A stretch of DNA of 64,000 nucleotides from Nostoc sp. 106C (GTDB lineage Bacteria; Cyanobacteriota; Cyanobacteriia; Cyanobacteriales; Nostocaceae). The first letter of the stretch is position 1. Each line of letters opens with the position of its first letter. Shown here piece after piece: positions 37,921 to 46,871 of this stretch. The position numbers and the translations under genes are program-made. Location: contig NZ_MTAW01000089.1 in assembly GCF_002154725.1 (NCBI RefSeq), positions 124,001 through 188,000 on the forward strand, in the 5' to 3' direction. The notes beneath the pieces are model-generated. The model had not been told where the DNA came from and ran no database searches. It saw only the letters and a program-made list of their open reading frames with translations.

Positions 37921-38109
37921 TAATACCAATTCCAGCAAAAAATGAGACAGATGCGTAGGTTGGATAGCCACTCACGTGAGCGGGTTTCCCGACTTGAGTG
38001 AAGTGGCGTTTGAACTCAGTGAAACTCAACAATTAAAAGACTTTGGAATGTTGGGTTTCGTTCCTCAACCCAACCTACATCTACATCATATTTTTTGTGA
38101 AATGGTATA
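37921..38109. mobile_element. MITE-like element with about 40-bp imperfect terminal inverted repeats (189 bp)
   Basis: The left end starts taataccaattccagcaaaa and reaches gtaggttgg. The right end, read in reverse, starts tataccatttcacaaaaaat and reaches gtaggttgg. The two ends align over about 40 bp with a few mismatches and gaps. The left end also occurs at 22051. Confidence 0.65.
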
Positions 38110-38451
38110 AGGCACTTCATGTCTATACGCCTATCTTTCGGACTAGCATGGGCGTGGAAAGCGCTATGACGTCGCTCCCCTATACTTAAGCCGAAAGAGT
38201 AAGTTATTTTTTCAAATAAAACCGTATGACTATAACAACAAAACAATTGTAAGGTTCAACTGGATGACTAATTTTTTCTAGAAACACAATTTTATTTAGC
38301 TTATTTGTAATTAAAATATCTTTTTGCTGCTTAATTTCATAGTAATTATTGGCAATGATAGCTATTGAGTAATCAAAACCTTTTTGTGACAGAGGTTTTA
38401 AAAATTCTGGCTATCAATAAAAAGATTGCTATCTTTGAGGAGAAATTACTT

Positions 38452-39915
38452 ATGCCCCTTGATTACACTAATAAAAAATCGTTTGCTGATAACGGGCTAA
38501 ATGTCACTCCTGTCTCCTCAGTAGATACTTTAAACACTAAAGATGACTACAGGTTAAAGACCAGTGTTCGTAGTAGCTTTGATCCCACTAACAATGCTTT
38601 TAAAACAAAAAATAGTAGAGATACATTTAGCGCACTGAGTTATGACTCTAGTACTGGTTATGGTAAGGTAAATGCAGCAGCCGCAGTTGCTAAAGCTATT
38701 GGTCAAAATACCTTTGCTGATGTTCCCGATGTAGGTGGAAATAGTTGGGGTGCTGACTTTGTGAAAGCGCCAGAAGTCTGGGCAAGGGGATATACTGGTC
38801 AGGATGTTGTTGTCGCTGTCATTGATACTGGAGTTGACTACAACCATGTAGATTTAAGGGATAATGTCTGGACTAATACCAAAGAAATTGCTGGTAATGG
38901 TGTCGATGATGATGGCGACGGCTACATAGATGATGTTCACGGTTGGAATTTTGTAGACAACACTAATGACCCCATAGATAGAAATGGTCATGGCACCCAT
39001 GTTTCTGGCACTATTGCTGGCGAAAACAATGGCCTTGGTGTTACAGGTATTGCCTATAATTCCAAAATTATGCCCGTCAAAGTTCTCAACGATTCTGGTT
39101 CGGGGTCTGTTAGTTCTATTACTCAAGGCATTTACTATGCCGTGAATCAAGGAGCTAATGTGATTAATCTGAGCCTAGGTAGCGATTTTCCTAACAGTTC
39201 TCTAGCATCAGCTATTGAATATGCCAGCAAGAAAGGGGTAGTTGTTGTTATGGCAGCGGGTAATAATGGATTACCGATACTTTCTTACCCTGCTAGCTAT
39301 GCAGATCAGTGGGGATTGGCAGTTGGGGCTGTGGATCAAAACAATAACATTGCAGACTTTTCTAATCAACCAGGAATCAGTCAACTCGCCTACGTCACAG
39401 CGCCAGGAGTTAATATCTACTCATCAGTGCCAGGCGATCAGTATGCTAATTATAGCGGTACATCTATGGCTGCTCCCCATGTTGCCGGGGTAGTGGCTTT
39501 GATGCTGAGTGCTAATCGTAATCTGACTGATGCGCAAGTGCGTCAAATTATTACACAGACCGCAGGCAATAGCGCACCAAATCCAGATACTGGCTTTAGC
39601 GCTGGCTCTTTGGTAAGCCAGTTTATTGCAGAGATAGCAGGAAATAGTACACAATTTTCTAATTCTAGCTTTGACGCTAGTGCGATCGCAGAAAATTATA
39701 CTGTAGATTTTAGCTCGAACGTTCCGTCACAAACGGAAAGCAATGACAGTTTTGGAAATGCAAATCTCTGGTCAAAATTCCGTTATTATGACGACAATCT
39801 GAATACCAACAGTTACAACAGTCTCGGAAATGATCAGATGACTGATATGGAAAAAATGCTGCAACAATTTCAAAAACAGATGGATGATTTGCGCAAATTG
39901 TTTGCTAATATTTGA
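38452..39915 (+). CDS. Subtilisin-like serine protease (peptidase S8)
   Basis: 487 residues from the ATG at 38452, chosen for its gaggaga site 9 nt upstream; an earlier in-frame start at 38365 lacks one. The catalytic triad is D125 in AVIDTGVDYNH, H180 in NGHGTHVSGT, and S338 in SGTSMAAPHVAG. A calcium-binding-like DDDGDGYIDD lies between D and H. The N-terminal 100 residues are a poorly conserved pro-region with GYGKVNAAAAVAKA. No Sec signal is visible, so export, if any, is by another route, as for several Nostoc subtilases. The last 70 residues are low-complexity and acidic. Confidence 0.88.
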   Translation: MPLDYTNKKSFADNGLNVTPVSSVDTLNTKDDYRLKTSVRSSFDPTNNAFKTKNSRDTFSALSYDSSTGYGKVNAAAAVAKAIGQNTFADVPDVGGNSWGADFVKAPEVWARGYTGQDVVVAVIDTGVDYNHVDLRDNVWTNTKEIAGNGVDDDGDGYIDDVHGWNFVDNTNDPIDRNGHGTHVSGTIAGENNGLGVTGIAYNSKIMPVKVLNDSGSGSVSSITQGIYYAVNQGANVINLSLGSDFPNSSLASAIEYASKKGVVVVMAAGNNGLPILSYPASYADQWGLAVGAVDQNNNIADFSNQPGISQLAYVTAPGVNIYSSVPGDQYANYSGTSMAAPHVAGVVALMLSANRNLTDAQVRQIITQTAGNSAPNPDTGFSAGSLVSQFIAEIAGNSTQFSNSSFDASAIAENYTVDFSSNVPSQTESNDSFGNANLWSKFRYYDDNLNTNSYNSLGNDQMTDMEKMLQQFQKQMDDLRKLFANI

Positions 39916-40034
39916 ATCTCAAAGATTCTAGACCAGATAAGCGGGCAAGTTAATGTATTGCCTGACTTTATCGCAACTCGCTACAACAATCTAAATAACT
40001 TTTTTGCTAAAGCTTATTTTTTAAGATTAAGTTT

Positions 40035-40068
40035 AAAGTGGCTGAGATAAATTTTTTCAGCCACTTTT
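40035..40068 (+). terminator. Likely terminator after the subtilase
   Basis: An 11-bp perfect stem aaagtggctga/tcagccacttt with an 11-nt loop, followed by tt and then ct. The T-run is short. Confidence 0.55.
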
Positions 40069-40158
40069 CTAGCTGGATTATACTTATGAGCAAAGTGATG
40101 ATATTGCTATCCTATGCAGCTAGTTAGGCTTCTCGCTTGGTTGATTAACAGGAGATTT

Positions 40159-40782
40159 CTAGAATAAAAAATCGCATTCGGATGGCTCAACAATGCACTC
40201 ACCATCTTTGAAAACCACAATTAACCATTCTTCTTCAAAAAGTTCATCGTAGTGCAAGTAAGCATCACAAAATGGTTGAACATTCTCAGGCTCAAGCAGA
40301 AGTAGTTCCCAAAATGCTTTAGCAATGCGCTCATACGTTTCAATGAATAAAGGATCTGGACTAAACCTTAACCCAACACGCAGGTCGTAATCTTCACAAA
40401 TAAAGGGGTAGGCTAGCCAGTCACCATTTACAGAACATTGCTCACAAGCTACGAACATTTGTTCTATCAATGCGTATTTGTAGTCAGGAAATGGCAAACT
40501 TAACGGTGTAAAGCCAAATATAGCTGGAATTCTGGCACGTACCCACACAGCATCAACTAGTTCTGTGAAATCAGTTCGACAACTCTTGACAAGTTTTGGA
40601 ACCTGATTTCCTAGATAGTCTGTAAGAGGAAACATTGGAGCTTCTTCCTCTCTACGATATGGCCTTATAGCTATTCCGTTGTATAGTTCTCCCAGAACAG
40701 GAACAAAAATAAATCCATTATGCTGCACAGGTTGCCCAAGCACTCGCCATAAGTACCCATGTTTGATAGTAATAGAAACCAT
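40159..40782 (-). CDS. Hypothetical protein
   Basis: A 207-residue soluble acidic protein without signal peptide, membrane segment or recognised motif. It contains CEQC (Cys pair near 137-140) and a very acidic C-terminus (YDELFEEEWLIVVFKDGECIVEPSECDF). Codon use is normal and the frame is long and clean, so it is probably real. It stands alone between convergent and divergent neighbours. Confidence 0.6.
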   Translation of the reverse strand: MVSITIKHGYLWRVLGQPVQHNGFIFVPVLGELYNGIAIRPYRREEEAPMFPLTDYLGNQVPKLVKSCRTDFTELVDAVWVRARIPAIFGFTPLSLPFPDYKYALIEQMFVACEQCSVNGDWLAYPFICEDYDLRVGLRFSPDPLFIETYERIAKAFWELLLLEPENVQPFCDAYLHYDELFEEEWLIVVFKDGECIVEPSECDFLF

Positions 40783-40943
40783 TCATCAAGCTCGAACTTT
40801 CGCACATTTGGCTCCAACGCCATGTTAACCCGATTTACACAGTTCGGATTCGTACTGCTCGCGGTTAAATATGAATAAAGAATAAGTCTTTAGCCACAAG
40901 AGTTGTGACTGGAGCCAGAATTCATAATTTGCTGACCAGCTAA

Positions 40944-41603
40944 ATGAACACACCACAAGATATGCAACAATACGCACCAGCAACTCAGCGCAATCGGGAA
41001 TCCATTCTGGAGGTGCTTTTACAAGTACTGCCCAAAAGTGGCACTATTCTGGAAATAGCTAGCGGTACTGGCGAACATGCAATATTTTTTGCCCCGCGCC
41101 TCAGTCCTCGTAAATGGTTACCTTCTGATCCCAATCCACAATTGCGAGCCAGCATTACCGCCTGGGCTAAACAGTTTCCCTGCGATCATCTTTATCCACC
41201 TCTTGAGCTTGATGCTCGTCAACCTGTTTGGGCAGTGGAGGAAAATAGATTACCTGAGTGGCTGAGTGAAGCCTTGAAAGATTCACTAATTGTTGCCATT
41301 GTCAACATTAACATGATTCACATTTCACCTTGGTCAGCCTGTTTGGGGCTAATGGCGGGTGCTGGCCGTATCCTGCCGTCAGGTGGTATCCTCTATCTAT
41401 ATGGCCCGTTCAAACAAAGTGGAAAACATACCGCACCGAGTAATGCAGCTTTTGATGAGTATTTACGGGCACAAAATTCAGAGTGGGGTGTACGTGAACT
41501 AGAAGATGTTGTAGCAGCAGCGAGTATACATAACCTGAGATTTAAAGAAATTTACCAGATGCCAGCAAATAACCTGTCGGTAGTGTTTGAAGTGCAACAA
41601 TAA
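40944..41603 (+). CDS. DUF938 family protein (SAM-dependent methyltransferase-like)
   Basis: A 219-residue protein with a class I methyltransferase-like core: ILEIASGTGEHAIFFA (motif I), WLPSDPNP (motif II-like), and VNINMIHISPW, then GGILYLYGPFKQ. The combination with an N-terminal YAPATQRNRESIL and a C-terminal PANNLSVVFE is that of DUF938/UPF0585. The substrate is unknown. It is followed 4 nt later by crcB, so it is the first gene of a three-gene run. A link to fluoride is not established. Confidence 0.8.
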   Translation: MNTPQDMQQYAPATQRNRESILEVLLQVLPKSGTILEIASGTGEHAIFFAPRLSPRKWLPSDPNPQLRASITAWAKQFPCDHLYPPLELDARQPVWAVEENRLPEWLSEALKDSLIVAIVNINMIHISPWSACLGLMAGAGRILPSGGILYLYGPFKQSGKHTAPSNAAFDEYLRAQNSEWGVRELEDVVAAASIHNLRFKEIYQMPANNLSVVFEVQQ

Positions 41604-41607
41604 CCGT

Positions 41608-42003
41608 ATGCAAAATGTTACTCTGTTCGGTGTGCTTGCGATCGCTATCGGTGCGATTCCTGGTGCTGTGAGTCGCTATTATTTAACTGAATTTTGCAAA
41701 AGAGCCATAGGTACAAACTTTCCTTACGGAACTTTTATTATCAATTTCACAGGCTGTTTGTTAATGGGCTTTTTCTTCACCTTATTTAAAGGAATTAAAG
41801 AATTTCCACCTGAGATAGACTTGCTGGTAAGAACTGGATTCTTGGGTGCTTATACAACCTTCTCAACCTACGGATACGATACATTAACACTGTGGCGCAA
41901 TGGCAAGCAGCGAGCCACTATTTTTTACTGGGCAGGCAGTGCGATTTTAGCAGTATTTGGTATTATAGTGGGTCGTTATTTAGCGCAGCTAATTGTGGGA
42001 TAA
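41608..42003 (+). CDS. crcB: Fluoride ion channel/exporter CrcB (Fluc), first of a tandem pair
   Basis: 131 residues from the ATG at 41608, four transmembrane helices. Fluc signatures are GAIPGAVSRYYL, GTFIINFTGCLLMG with the pore-lining Asn, and GAYTTFSTYGYDT (fluoride-track Phe/Thr/Ser). Known: Fluc proteins are dual-topology dimers that let fluoride leave the cell; tandem pairs may form heterodimers. It lies 4 nt after the DUF938 gene. No fluoride riboswitch was recognised upstream. Confidence 0.9.
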   Translation: MQNVTLFGVLAIAIGAIPGAVSRYYLTEFCKRAIGTNFPYGTFIINFTGCLLMGFFFTLFKGIKEFPPEIDLLVRTGFLGAYTTFSTYGYDTLTLWRNGKQRATIFYWAGSAILAVFGIIVGRYLAQLIVG

Positions 42004-42070
42004 TAGCGATTCAATTAAACAAAAATACCAATTTTTATCCAACTATTTAATTAGGAGGAAACTTTTAATA

Positions 42071-42490
42071 ATGCAAAATGCTTTGATTCGCACTGTCATG
42101 GCTATCGCATTGGGTGCGATTCCCGGTGCTTTAGGACGCTACTTTATCACTGAATTTACCAAAGCGACTTTTGGAAAAGATTTTTCCTACTATGGCACGT
42201 TTTTCATTAATGTTACAGGCTGTTTTATTATTGCTTTGTTTTACACTTTAAACGAGCAAAAGTTTAAAACCCTTTCACCGGAAATTCGGTTAGCGATCGC
42301 AACTGGTTTTTGCGGTGCTTATACCACTTTTTCTACTTACGGATTAGAGAGTTTTACTCAAATAGATAAAGGCAATACAACAGTAGCTCTACTCTATTGG
42401 CTAGGTAGTATGGTAGTTGGGATGTTTGCTGTACAATTGGGTGTAATTTTAGGCAGCCTTAAGTCTCAGTCCAATTCATCTAACTTCTAG
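42071..42490 (+). CDS. crcB: Fluoride ion channel/exporter CrcB (Fluc), second of a tandem pair
   Basis: 139 residues from the ATG at 42071, preceded by a strong aggaggaaa site; the frame is open further upstream but lacks a start with a site. Motifs: GAIPGALGRYFI, GTFFINVTGCFII and GAYTTFSTYGLES. It is clearly paralogous to the preceding gene (67 nt apart), which suggests a heteromeric channel with opposite subunit topologies or a simple duplication. It is followed by tRNA-Ala on the opposite strand. Confidence 0.9.
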   Translation: MQNALIRTVMAIALGAIPGALGRYFITEFTKATFGKDFSYYGTFFINVTGCFIIALFYTLNEQKFKTLSPEIRLAIATGFCGAYTTFSTYGLESFTQIDKGNTTVALLYWLGSMVVGMFAVQLGVILGSLKSQSNSSNF

Positions 42491-42546
42491 CGGCGTAAAG
42501 TTAACTTTCTAATAGAACTTGCTGGCAACTAGGAATTATTCCTGAA

Positions 42547-42619
42547 TGGAGGTTAGCGGACTCGAACCGCTGACATCCTGCTTGCAAAGCAGGCGCTCTA
42601 CCAACTGAGCTAAACCCCC
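42547..42619 (-). tRNA. tRNA-Ala (anticodon TGC)
   Basis: 73 nt without encoded CCA. The acceptor stem GGGGGTT pairs with AACCTCC and includes the G3-T70 wobble that identifies alanine tRNAs. D arm AGCTCAGTTGGTAGAGC, anticodon stem CCTGC/GCAGG with loop TTTGCAA, T loop GGTTCGAGTC. No intron. Confidence 0.97.
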
Positions 42620-42690
42620 ATAAAATTAAAAAGGTAGGTAATTAAGCTACCGTCGTTATTGTAACTTAATATGGTTCATTTGCCAAAGGA

Positions 42691-43596
42691 ATGAAGCAAG
42701 AAAATAGCCTAGTTGTTGCAACACTTTATAAATTCGTCAGTTTGCCAGATTTTGCCGAGAAGCGAGAGCCTTTGTTATCTTACTGCCAACAGCAAGGTAT
42801 TAAGGGAACAATTCTGTTAGCACAAGAAGGGATTAACGGGACAATTGCAGGTTCTCGCCAGGCTGTTGACTCAGTTCTGGAATTTCTGCGTTCCGATCCT
42901 CGGTTGGCAGACTTAGAACATAAAGAATCTTATACTGACACTCCACCGTTTGAGCGTATGAAGGTGCGGTTGAAGTCAGAAATTGTCACTTTGGGATTGC
43001 CTGAAGTTGACCCCAATGAGCAGGTTGGGACTTATGTCAGTCCCCAAGAATGGAATGAGTTGATTTCTGATCCTGAAGTAACTGTGATTGACACCCGCAA
43101 CGATTATGAGGTGAATATTGGCACTTTTAAAAGGGCAGAAAATCCTCAAACTACTACATTCCGTGAGTTTCCCGAATATGTTCGCCACCAGCTTGACCCG
43201 AATAAACACAAAAAGGTAGCGCTGTTTTGTACTGGCGGTATCCGCTGTGAAAAAGCCTCATCCTTTATGCTGTCTCAAGGCTTTGCAGAAGTTTATCACT
43301 TGAAGGGCGGTATTCTTAAATATTTAGAAGAAGTTCCCGCTAAAGAAAGCCTGTGGGAAGGAGAATGTTTTGTCTTTGATGAAAGAGTTGCTGTCCGTCA
43401 TGGTTTGGAAGAAGGCAACTATGATATGTGTCAAGGTTGCGGTCGCCCAATTTCTGCGGAAGATAAGGCTTCACCTAAGTATGAAGAAGGCATTACTTGC
43501 CCTTACTGCTTTGATAGCCTCACCGAAGAAAAAAGAGTACGTCAGCAAGAAAAAAGGCGACAGTTTCTCTTTAAAATTAACCATAAAAATGGATAA
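42691..43596 (+). CDS. trhO: tRNA uridine(34) hydroxylase TrhO (YceA, rhodanese domain)
   Basis: A 301-residue cytosolic enzyme. It has an N-terminal ferredoxin-like/acylphosphatase-type domain ([14 protein letters not shown]), a rhodanese domain (about 115-225) with catalytic C180 in [13 protein letters not shown], and a C-terminal Cys-rich tail with CQGCGRP and CPYC that probably binds zinc. Known: TrhO makes 5-hydroxyuridine at wobble position 34 of some tRNAs. It is placed next to tRNA-Ala(TGC), a tRNA with U34. A hairpin 31 nt after the stop may end the transcript. Confidence 0.9.
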   Translation: MKQENSLVVATLYKFVSLPDFAEKREPLLSYCQQQGIKGTILLAQEGINGTIAGSRQAVDSVLEFLRSDPRLADLEHKESYTDTPPFERMKVRLKSEIVTLGLPEVDPNEQVGTYVSPQEWNELISDPEVTVIDTRNDYEVNIGTFKRAENPQTTTFREFPEYVRHQLDPNKHKKVALFCTGGIRCEKASSFMLSQGFAEVYHLKGGILKYLEEVPAKESLWEGECFVFDERVAVRHGLEEGNYDMCQGCGRPISAEDKASPKYEEGITCPYCFDSLTEEKRVRQQEKRRQFLFKINHKNG

Positions 43597-43626
43597 TTAC
43601 AACTCTTAGAACAGAAAGCCCAGCGG

Positions 43627-43660
43627 CAATTCCCTGAGTTTAGCCAAATTCAGGGAATTG
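43627..43660. repeat. 11-bp inverted repeat after trhO (possible terminator)
   Basis: caattccctga pairs with tcagggaattg across a 12-nt loop. Only two T follow, so terminator function is uncertain. Confidence 0.5.
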
Positions 43661-43667
43661 TTATAAC

Positions 43668-43765
43668 TTCAATATACAAGGATATGTTATGCCGTAGGCT
43701 AACGCAGCATCGAAAATTTTCGGTGCGTTAGGACTTATGTCCATAACGCACCCTTGTATATTGAA
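43668..43765. mobile_element. 98-bp MITE-like element
   Basis: Perfect 14-bp terminal inverted repeats ttcaatatacaagg and ccttgtatattgaa. The interior (gccgtaggctaacgca ... ggtgcgtta) resembles a dispersed segment also seen near 12600-12645. Confidence 0.6.
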
Positions 43766-43803
43766 AGAAGTGGTAGTAAGGAATCCAAAATCTAAAATTG
43801 ATA

Positions 43804-44277
43804 TTAGGCTGCTTGCGGATTGAGGTGAAGCATCTGCCAAGTAGTGTAAGTACCGATGGGACTCCAGAGTAAATAAGGAACTAATAACAGCGCAGCCCAA
43901 CCAGAAGTAGTTAAAACTGTAAGTGTCAATAATAGCCCAATAATAAAGCCTGTGCCGCCGATAATCGTACCTATTTTCAGGCTGCGGAGTCGAAACATAA
44001 CAGGCGTGTAGGCAATAGTCACAATTTCTAGAAGCAGGTATAAAGCCATCAGTAACCAAGTGCTACTGGTTTCTGGGTTTCTTTCCCAAACAATATAAGC
44101 TGACCAAGCACCGCAAATAAAAATTACCGTCCAGATAATGGGAATTGCTGCTTCAAAAGTTAGCCATCTGGGTCTTTGCAATCGCTCGAACCACTTGCGA
44201 TCGCTTGGTGTAATAAAATTGGCCGCTAAGGCTACTACGAAAGCTACACCCCCAATTACCATCCACGATCTAATCAT
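43804..44277 (-). CDS. TspO/MBR family tryptophan-rich sensory protein
   Basis: A 157-residue protein with five hydrophobic helices. TspO-type features are WFERLQRPRWLTFEAAIPIIWTV near the N-terminus and LLVPYLLWSPIGTYTTWQMLHLN at the C-terminus. The family binds porphyrins and tetrapyrrole-related ligands in bacteria. Conservation of the central W/Y positions is moderate, so this is a divergent member rather than a canonical TspO. It is alone on the minus strand. Confidence 0.75.
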   Translation of the reverse strand: MIRSWMVIGGVAFVVALAANFITPSDRKWFERLQRPRWLTFEAAIPIIWTVIFICGAWSAYIVWERNPETSSTWLLMALYLLLEIVTIAYTPVMFRLRSLKIGTIIGGTGFIIGLLLTLTVLTTSGWAALLLVPYLLWSPIGTYTTWQMLHLNPQAA

Positions 44278-44422
44278 GCCGCCTTATCCTTTGCGATCGC
44301 TAGCAACTACTGAAATATCCAGTATTCAAGTCTAATCTTGACAATTTAGTCTTGTTTTCTCATCATCCTTGGGTTCGATAAGTCGTTATCAGTCAGGGAT
44401 ATTTCTCTACTCTGTCAAGATT

Positions 44423-44474
44423 GACACGGAGACGCTCAGAGTAAGAAAATTTCAGTTCACCGCGTCTCCGTGTC
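44423..44474. repeat. 13-bp perfect inverted repeat
   Basis: gacacggagacgc at 44423-44435 pairs with gcgtctccgtgtc at 44462-44474. It lies between tspO and recQ. There is no T-run; it is probably a dispersed repeat. Confidence 0.55.
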
Positions 44475-44503
44475 GCTGTGTTTCTGAGTCAACTTCGGTG
44501 CTG

Positions 44504-46126
44504 CTAATCTACTTGCTTTAATAGTCCCTGTACTATTTCCACGGCAAGGGTTTTGTATCCTACTTTTTCAAATAAAACCACCATTTTATCTGCTTCATAG
44601 CGCATTACCTGCCCAGTACCATAGTTGGTATGAATTACATAGCTATTCACAGGGAACGGTTGAAAAGTTGCTTCTTCGACAGTAATTCCCGATTGGCAGT
44701 TGTCGCAAAATTTACATTTCTTATCTACAGGTTCGCCAAAGTAGTTCAGTAGATACTCGCGACGACAATCGCGTAATTGGGCGTAATTTTGCATCATTTC
44801 CAGACGCGATCGCATAAATTGTTGTCGTCGCTGTTGTGCTAGGGTGGCTGCTTGGACTGAGGTCGTTTGGTCAACTTCGACTTCACTGGTGGTTACCTCA
44901 CCAGTTGGTAAAATTTCTACAGCCTCTACTTCTTCCAAGCGACTCACAGCTTTTGTAATTTTGCTTTGAGATAGGTCTGTTACTTCCTGTAAATCTTCTA
45001 AATCGAGTGGCTCATCAGCCTGTTGCACTGCTTCGGCTACTTGTAAAACTTCATTAACATCTATTTTGCCACCACCAGCAAAAAAGCGACGGATTTGCAA
45101 ATCATTAGGACAGTAAAACAGAATTGCTTGTGCTTTCTCTCCATCTCTTCCAGAACGCCCAATTTCTTGATAATAAGAGTCCAGAGAATCGCTGATGTCA
45201 TAGTGAAAAACAAAGCGCACATTCGATTTATCCACACCCATACCAAAAGCACAAGTAGCAACAATTACTTCTAATTCATCTGCCATGAATGCAGCTTGTA
45301 CTTGCTCTCTTTGCGCTGTCTTCATTCCTGCATGGTAATGAGCAGCTTTAATACATCTTTCCTGTAAAATTGCTGACAGTTTCTCTGTATGCTTGCGAGT
45401 AGCTGCATAAACTATTCCAGGCTTTTTAGCAGCAGTAATATGCTTGAGAAAAGCATTCAGCTTTTCGCTTTCCTCGTGAAATGTTTCAACACCCAGCCAA
45501 ATATTTGGGCGGTCAAAACCACGCACAAATATCTGTGGTTCGCGCATCCCCAAGCGTTCGACAATCTCATCCCGAACTACAGGAGAAGCTGTGGCGGTAA
45601 GCGCTAATACAGGAGGATGATCAAGCGCTGCAATAACTGCTCCCAGGCGTAGGTAGTCAGGACGGAAATCATGTCCCCACTCACTAATACAGTGCGCTTC
45701 ATCAACTACAAACAGAGAGGGTTTGACATTTACCAAATGTGTCAGTACTTCTTCATTATTAAATTGCTCTGGAGACAGAAACAGAAATTCTAATTGTTGG
45801 TTTTCTAAGTTAGTAAAAATTTCTTGGCGTTGAGAGTTGCTAATCGTAGAGTTGATTGCAGCCGCTTTTGCTATATTCTGTTCTTTAATCGCTTGTACTT
45901 GGTCATGTTGAAGAGCAAGTAAGGGAGAAATAACTATTGTGATACCAGGAATTAGTAAGGCAGCAATTTGGTAAATTGCAGATTTACCAGAACCCGTAGG
46001 CATAACAGCTAGGGTATCGTAGCCTTCAATAATTGCTTTGATGACTTCTTGCTGTCCTGGACGTAAGCAATCATAGCCAAAAGTTTGTTGAGCAATCTGG
46101 TTAATGACTTGACGCTGTTTAGGCAT
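44504..46126 (-). CDS. recQ: RecQ family ATP-dependent DNA helicase
   Basis: A 540-residue SF2 helicase unwinding DNA 3'-5'. Motif I is MPTGSGKS (42-49), motif II is VDEAHC (DEAH 142-145), motif V/VI are ATCAFGMGVDKSNVRFVFH and YYQEIGRSGRDG. A zinc-binding CRREYLL ... CKFCDNC follows. HRDC and a full winged-helix RQC are not obvious; instead the last 50 residues form a small beta domain (SYVIHTNYGTGQVMRYE ... VLFEKVGYKTL) like that at the C-termini of some UvrD/RecQ helicases (DUF3553-like). The length is typical of short cyanobacterial RecQ proteins. Confidence 0.9.
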   Translation of the reverse strand: MPKQRQVINQIAQQTFGYDCLRPGQQEVIKAIIEGYDTLAVMPTGSGKSAIYQIAALLIPGITIVISPLLALQHDQVQAIKEQNIAKAAAINSTISNSQRQEIFTNLENQQLEFLFLSPEQFNNEEVLTHLVNVKPSLFVVDEAHCISEWGHDFRPDYLRLGAVIAALDHPPVLALTATASPVVRDEIVERLGMREPQIFVRGFDRPNIWLGVETFHEESEKLNAFLKHITAAKKPGIVYAATRKHTEKLSAILQERCIKAAHYHAGMKTAQREQVQAAFMADELEVIVATCAFGMGVDKSNVRFVFHYDISDSLDSYYQEIGRSGRDGEKAQAILFYCPNDLQIRRFFAGGGKIDVNEVLQVAEAVQQADEPLDLEDLQEVTDLSQSKITKAVSRLEEVEAVEILPTGEVTTSEVEVDQTTSVQAATLAQQRRQQFMRSRLEMMQNYAQLRDCRREYLLNYFGEPVDKKCKFCDNCQSGITVEEATFQPFPVNSYVIHTNYGTGQVMRYEADKMVVLFEKVGYKTLAVEIVQGLLKQVD

Positions 46127-46272
46127 AAGGAATTAATGCCACTGTTGCGGCTCCCAATTACTATATAGTTGCGATTGTATTTCCCAGGAAGTGGTAGTGA
46201 TTCTGTCTGAGGATGGGGGTATGGGGCAAGCTAATAGACATATTCTTGATGATTAGGGGAGGAGCTAATCAG

Positions 46273-46854
46273 ATGGAAAGTAATATGCAAACTGAATCAG
46301 AAACGCGCTCGCTAGCACCAGTCATTCAAGGAATCGCTAATACCATTCGCATCACAGGCTGGCTTACCTTCTGGGTACAGTTGGGACTGGCTGTGGTTTC
46401 TGGCTTGGCTTTGTTGTTTGCTGCTACTGGACGAGGCTTTGCCGATCAGCCGAATGCAGGTCTTGGGGTGGGGATGTTTTGGGCTGCGTGTGGAATAGTT
46501 GTATTATTATTTAGCGTCTATTGGGATTTTCGTTACACTCGCATCGGTAAGCGCCTAGGAAATCCGAATCCAGCGCTTCATCCTAGTAAAGCAGATACAG
46601 TTAAGGCAATTCGGCTAGGAATTATCGCAGCTTTGATAGGTATACTTTTAACTCTCCTCGGTGCTGGTTCAACGGTAGGAGTGTTGGTAGCAAAATCTAT
46701 CTCCCAGCCTCCGGGAGTAGCAATCACCGATCCTTATAAAATTATTCGAGCGCTTGATGTCTTTGTGGCGGTAGCAAACATCAATGGAATTGCAGCTCAT
46801 TTCGTTGGTACTGTCTCTTCACTGTGGTTATTTGAGCGAGTCCATCAACATTAA
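46273..46854 (+). CDS. DUF3611 family membrane protein
   Basis: 193 residues from the ATG at 46273, which has an aggggaggag site 8-9 nt upstream; the frame opens earlier at 46213 but without one. Four transmembrane segments (for example WVQLGLAVVSGLALLF and LGIIAALIGILLTLLGAG), with FRYTRIGKRLGNPN in a cytosolic loop and VAVANINGIAAHFVGTVSSLWL at the end. This matches DUF3611, a cyanobacterial/plant-plastid family of unknown function. Confidence 0.75.
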   Translation: MESNMQTESETRSLAPVIQGIANTIRITGWLTFWVQLGLAVVSGLALLFAATGRGFADQPNAGLGVGMFWAACGIVVLLFSVYWDFRYTRIGKRLGNPNPALHPSKADTVKAIRLGIIAALIGILLTLLGAGSTVGVLVAKSISQPPGVAITDPYKIIRALDVFVAVANINGIAAHFVGTVSSLWLFERVHQH

Positions 46855-46871
46855 TAATTTGTAAAAGGAAC

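Larger units (their letters stand above)
37742..38451. other. Intergenic region, about 0.7 kb, with repeats
   Basis: It contains a 29-nt palindrome (37781-37809) and a complete MITE-like element (37921-38109). No gene is supported. The protease could begin at 38365, but the ribosome-binding site favours 38452. Confidence 0.5.

Noticed and set aside
38016-38246. Minus-strand open frame of 76 codons
   Set aside because: It starts in one end of the 37921 element and is not conserved-looking.
40783-40943. Fluoride riboswitch upstream of the DUF938-crcB genes
   Set aside because: A ggctcca/tggagcc long-range pair exists, but the conserved fluoride-riboswitch sequence blocks are not present.
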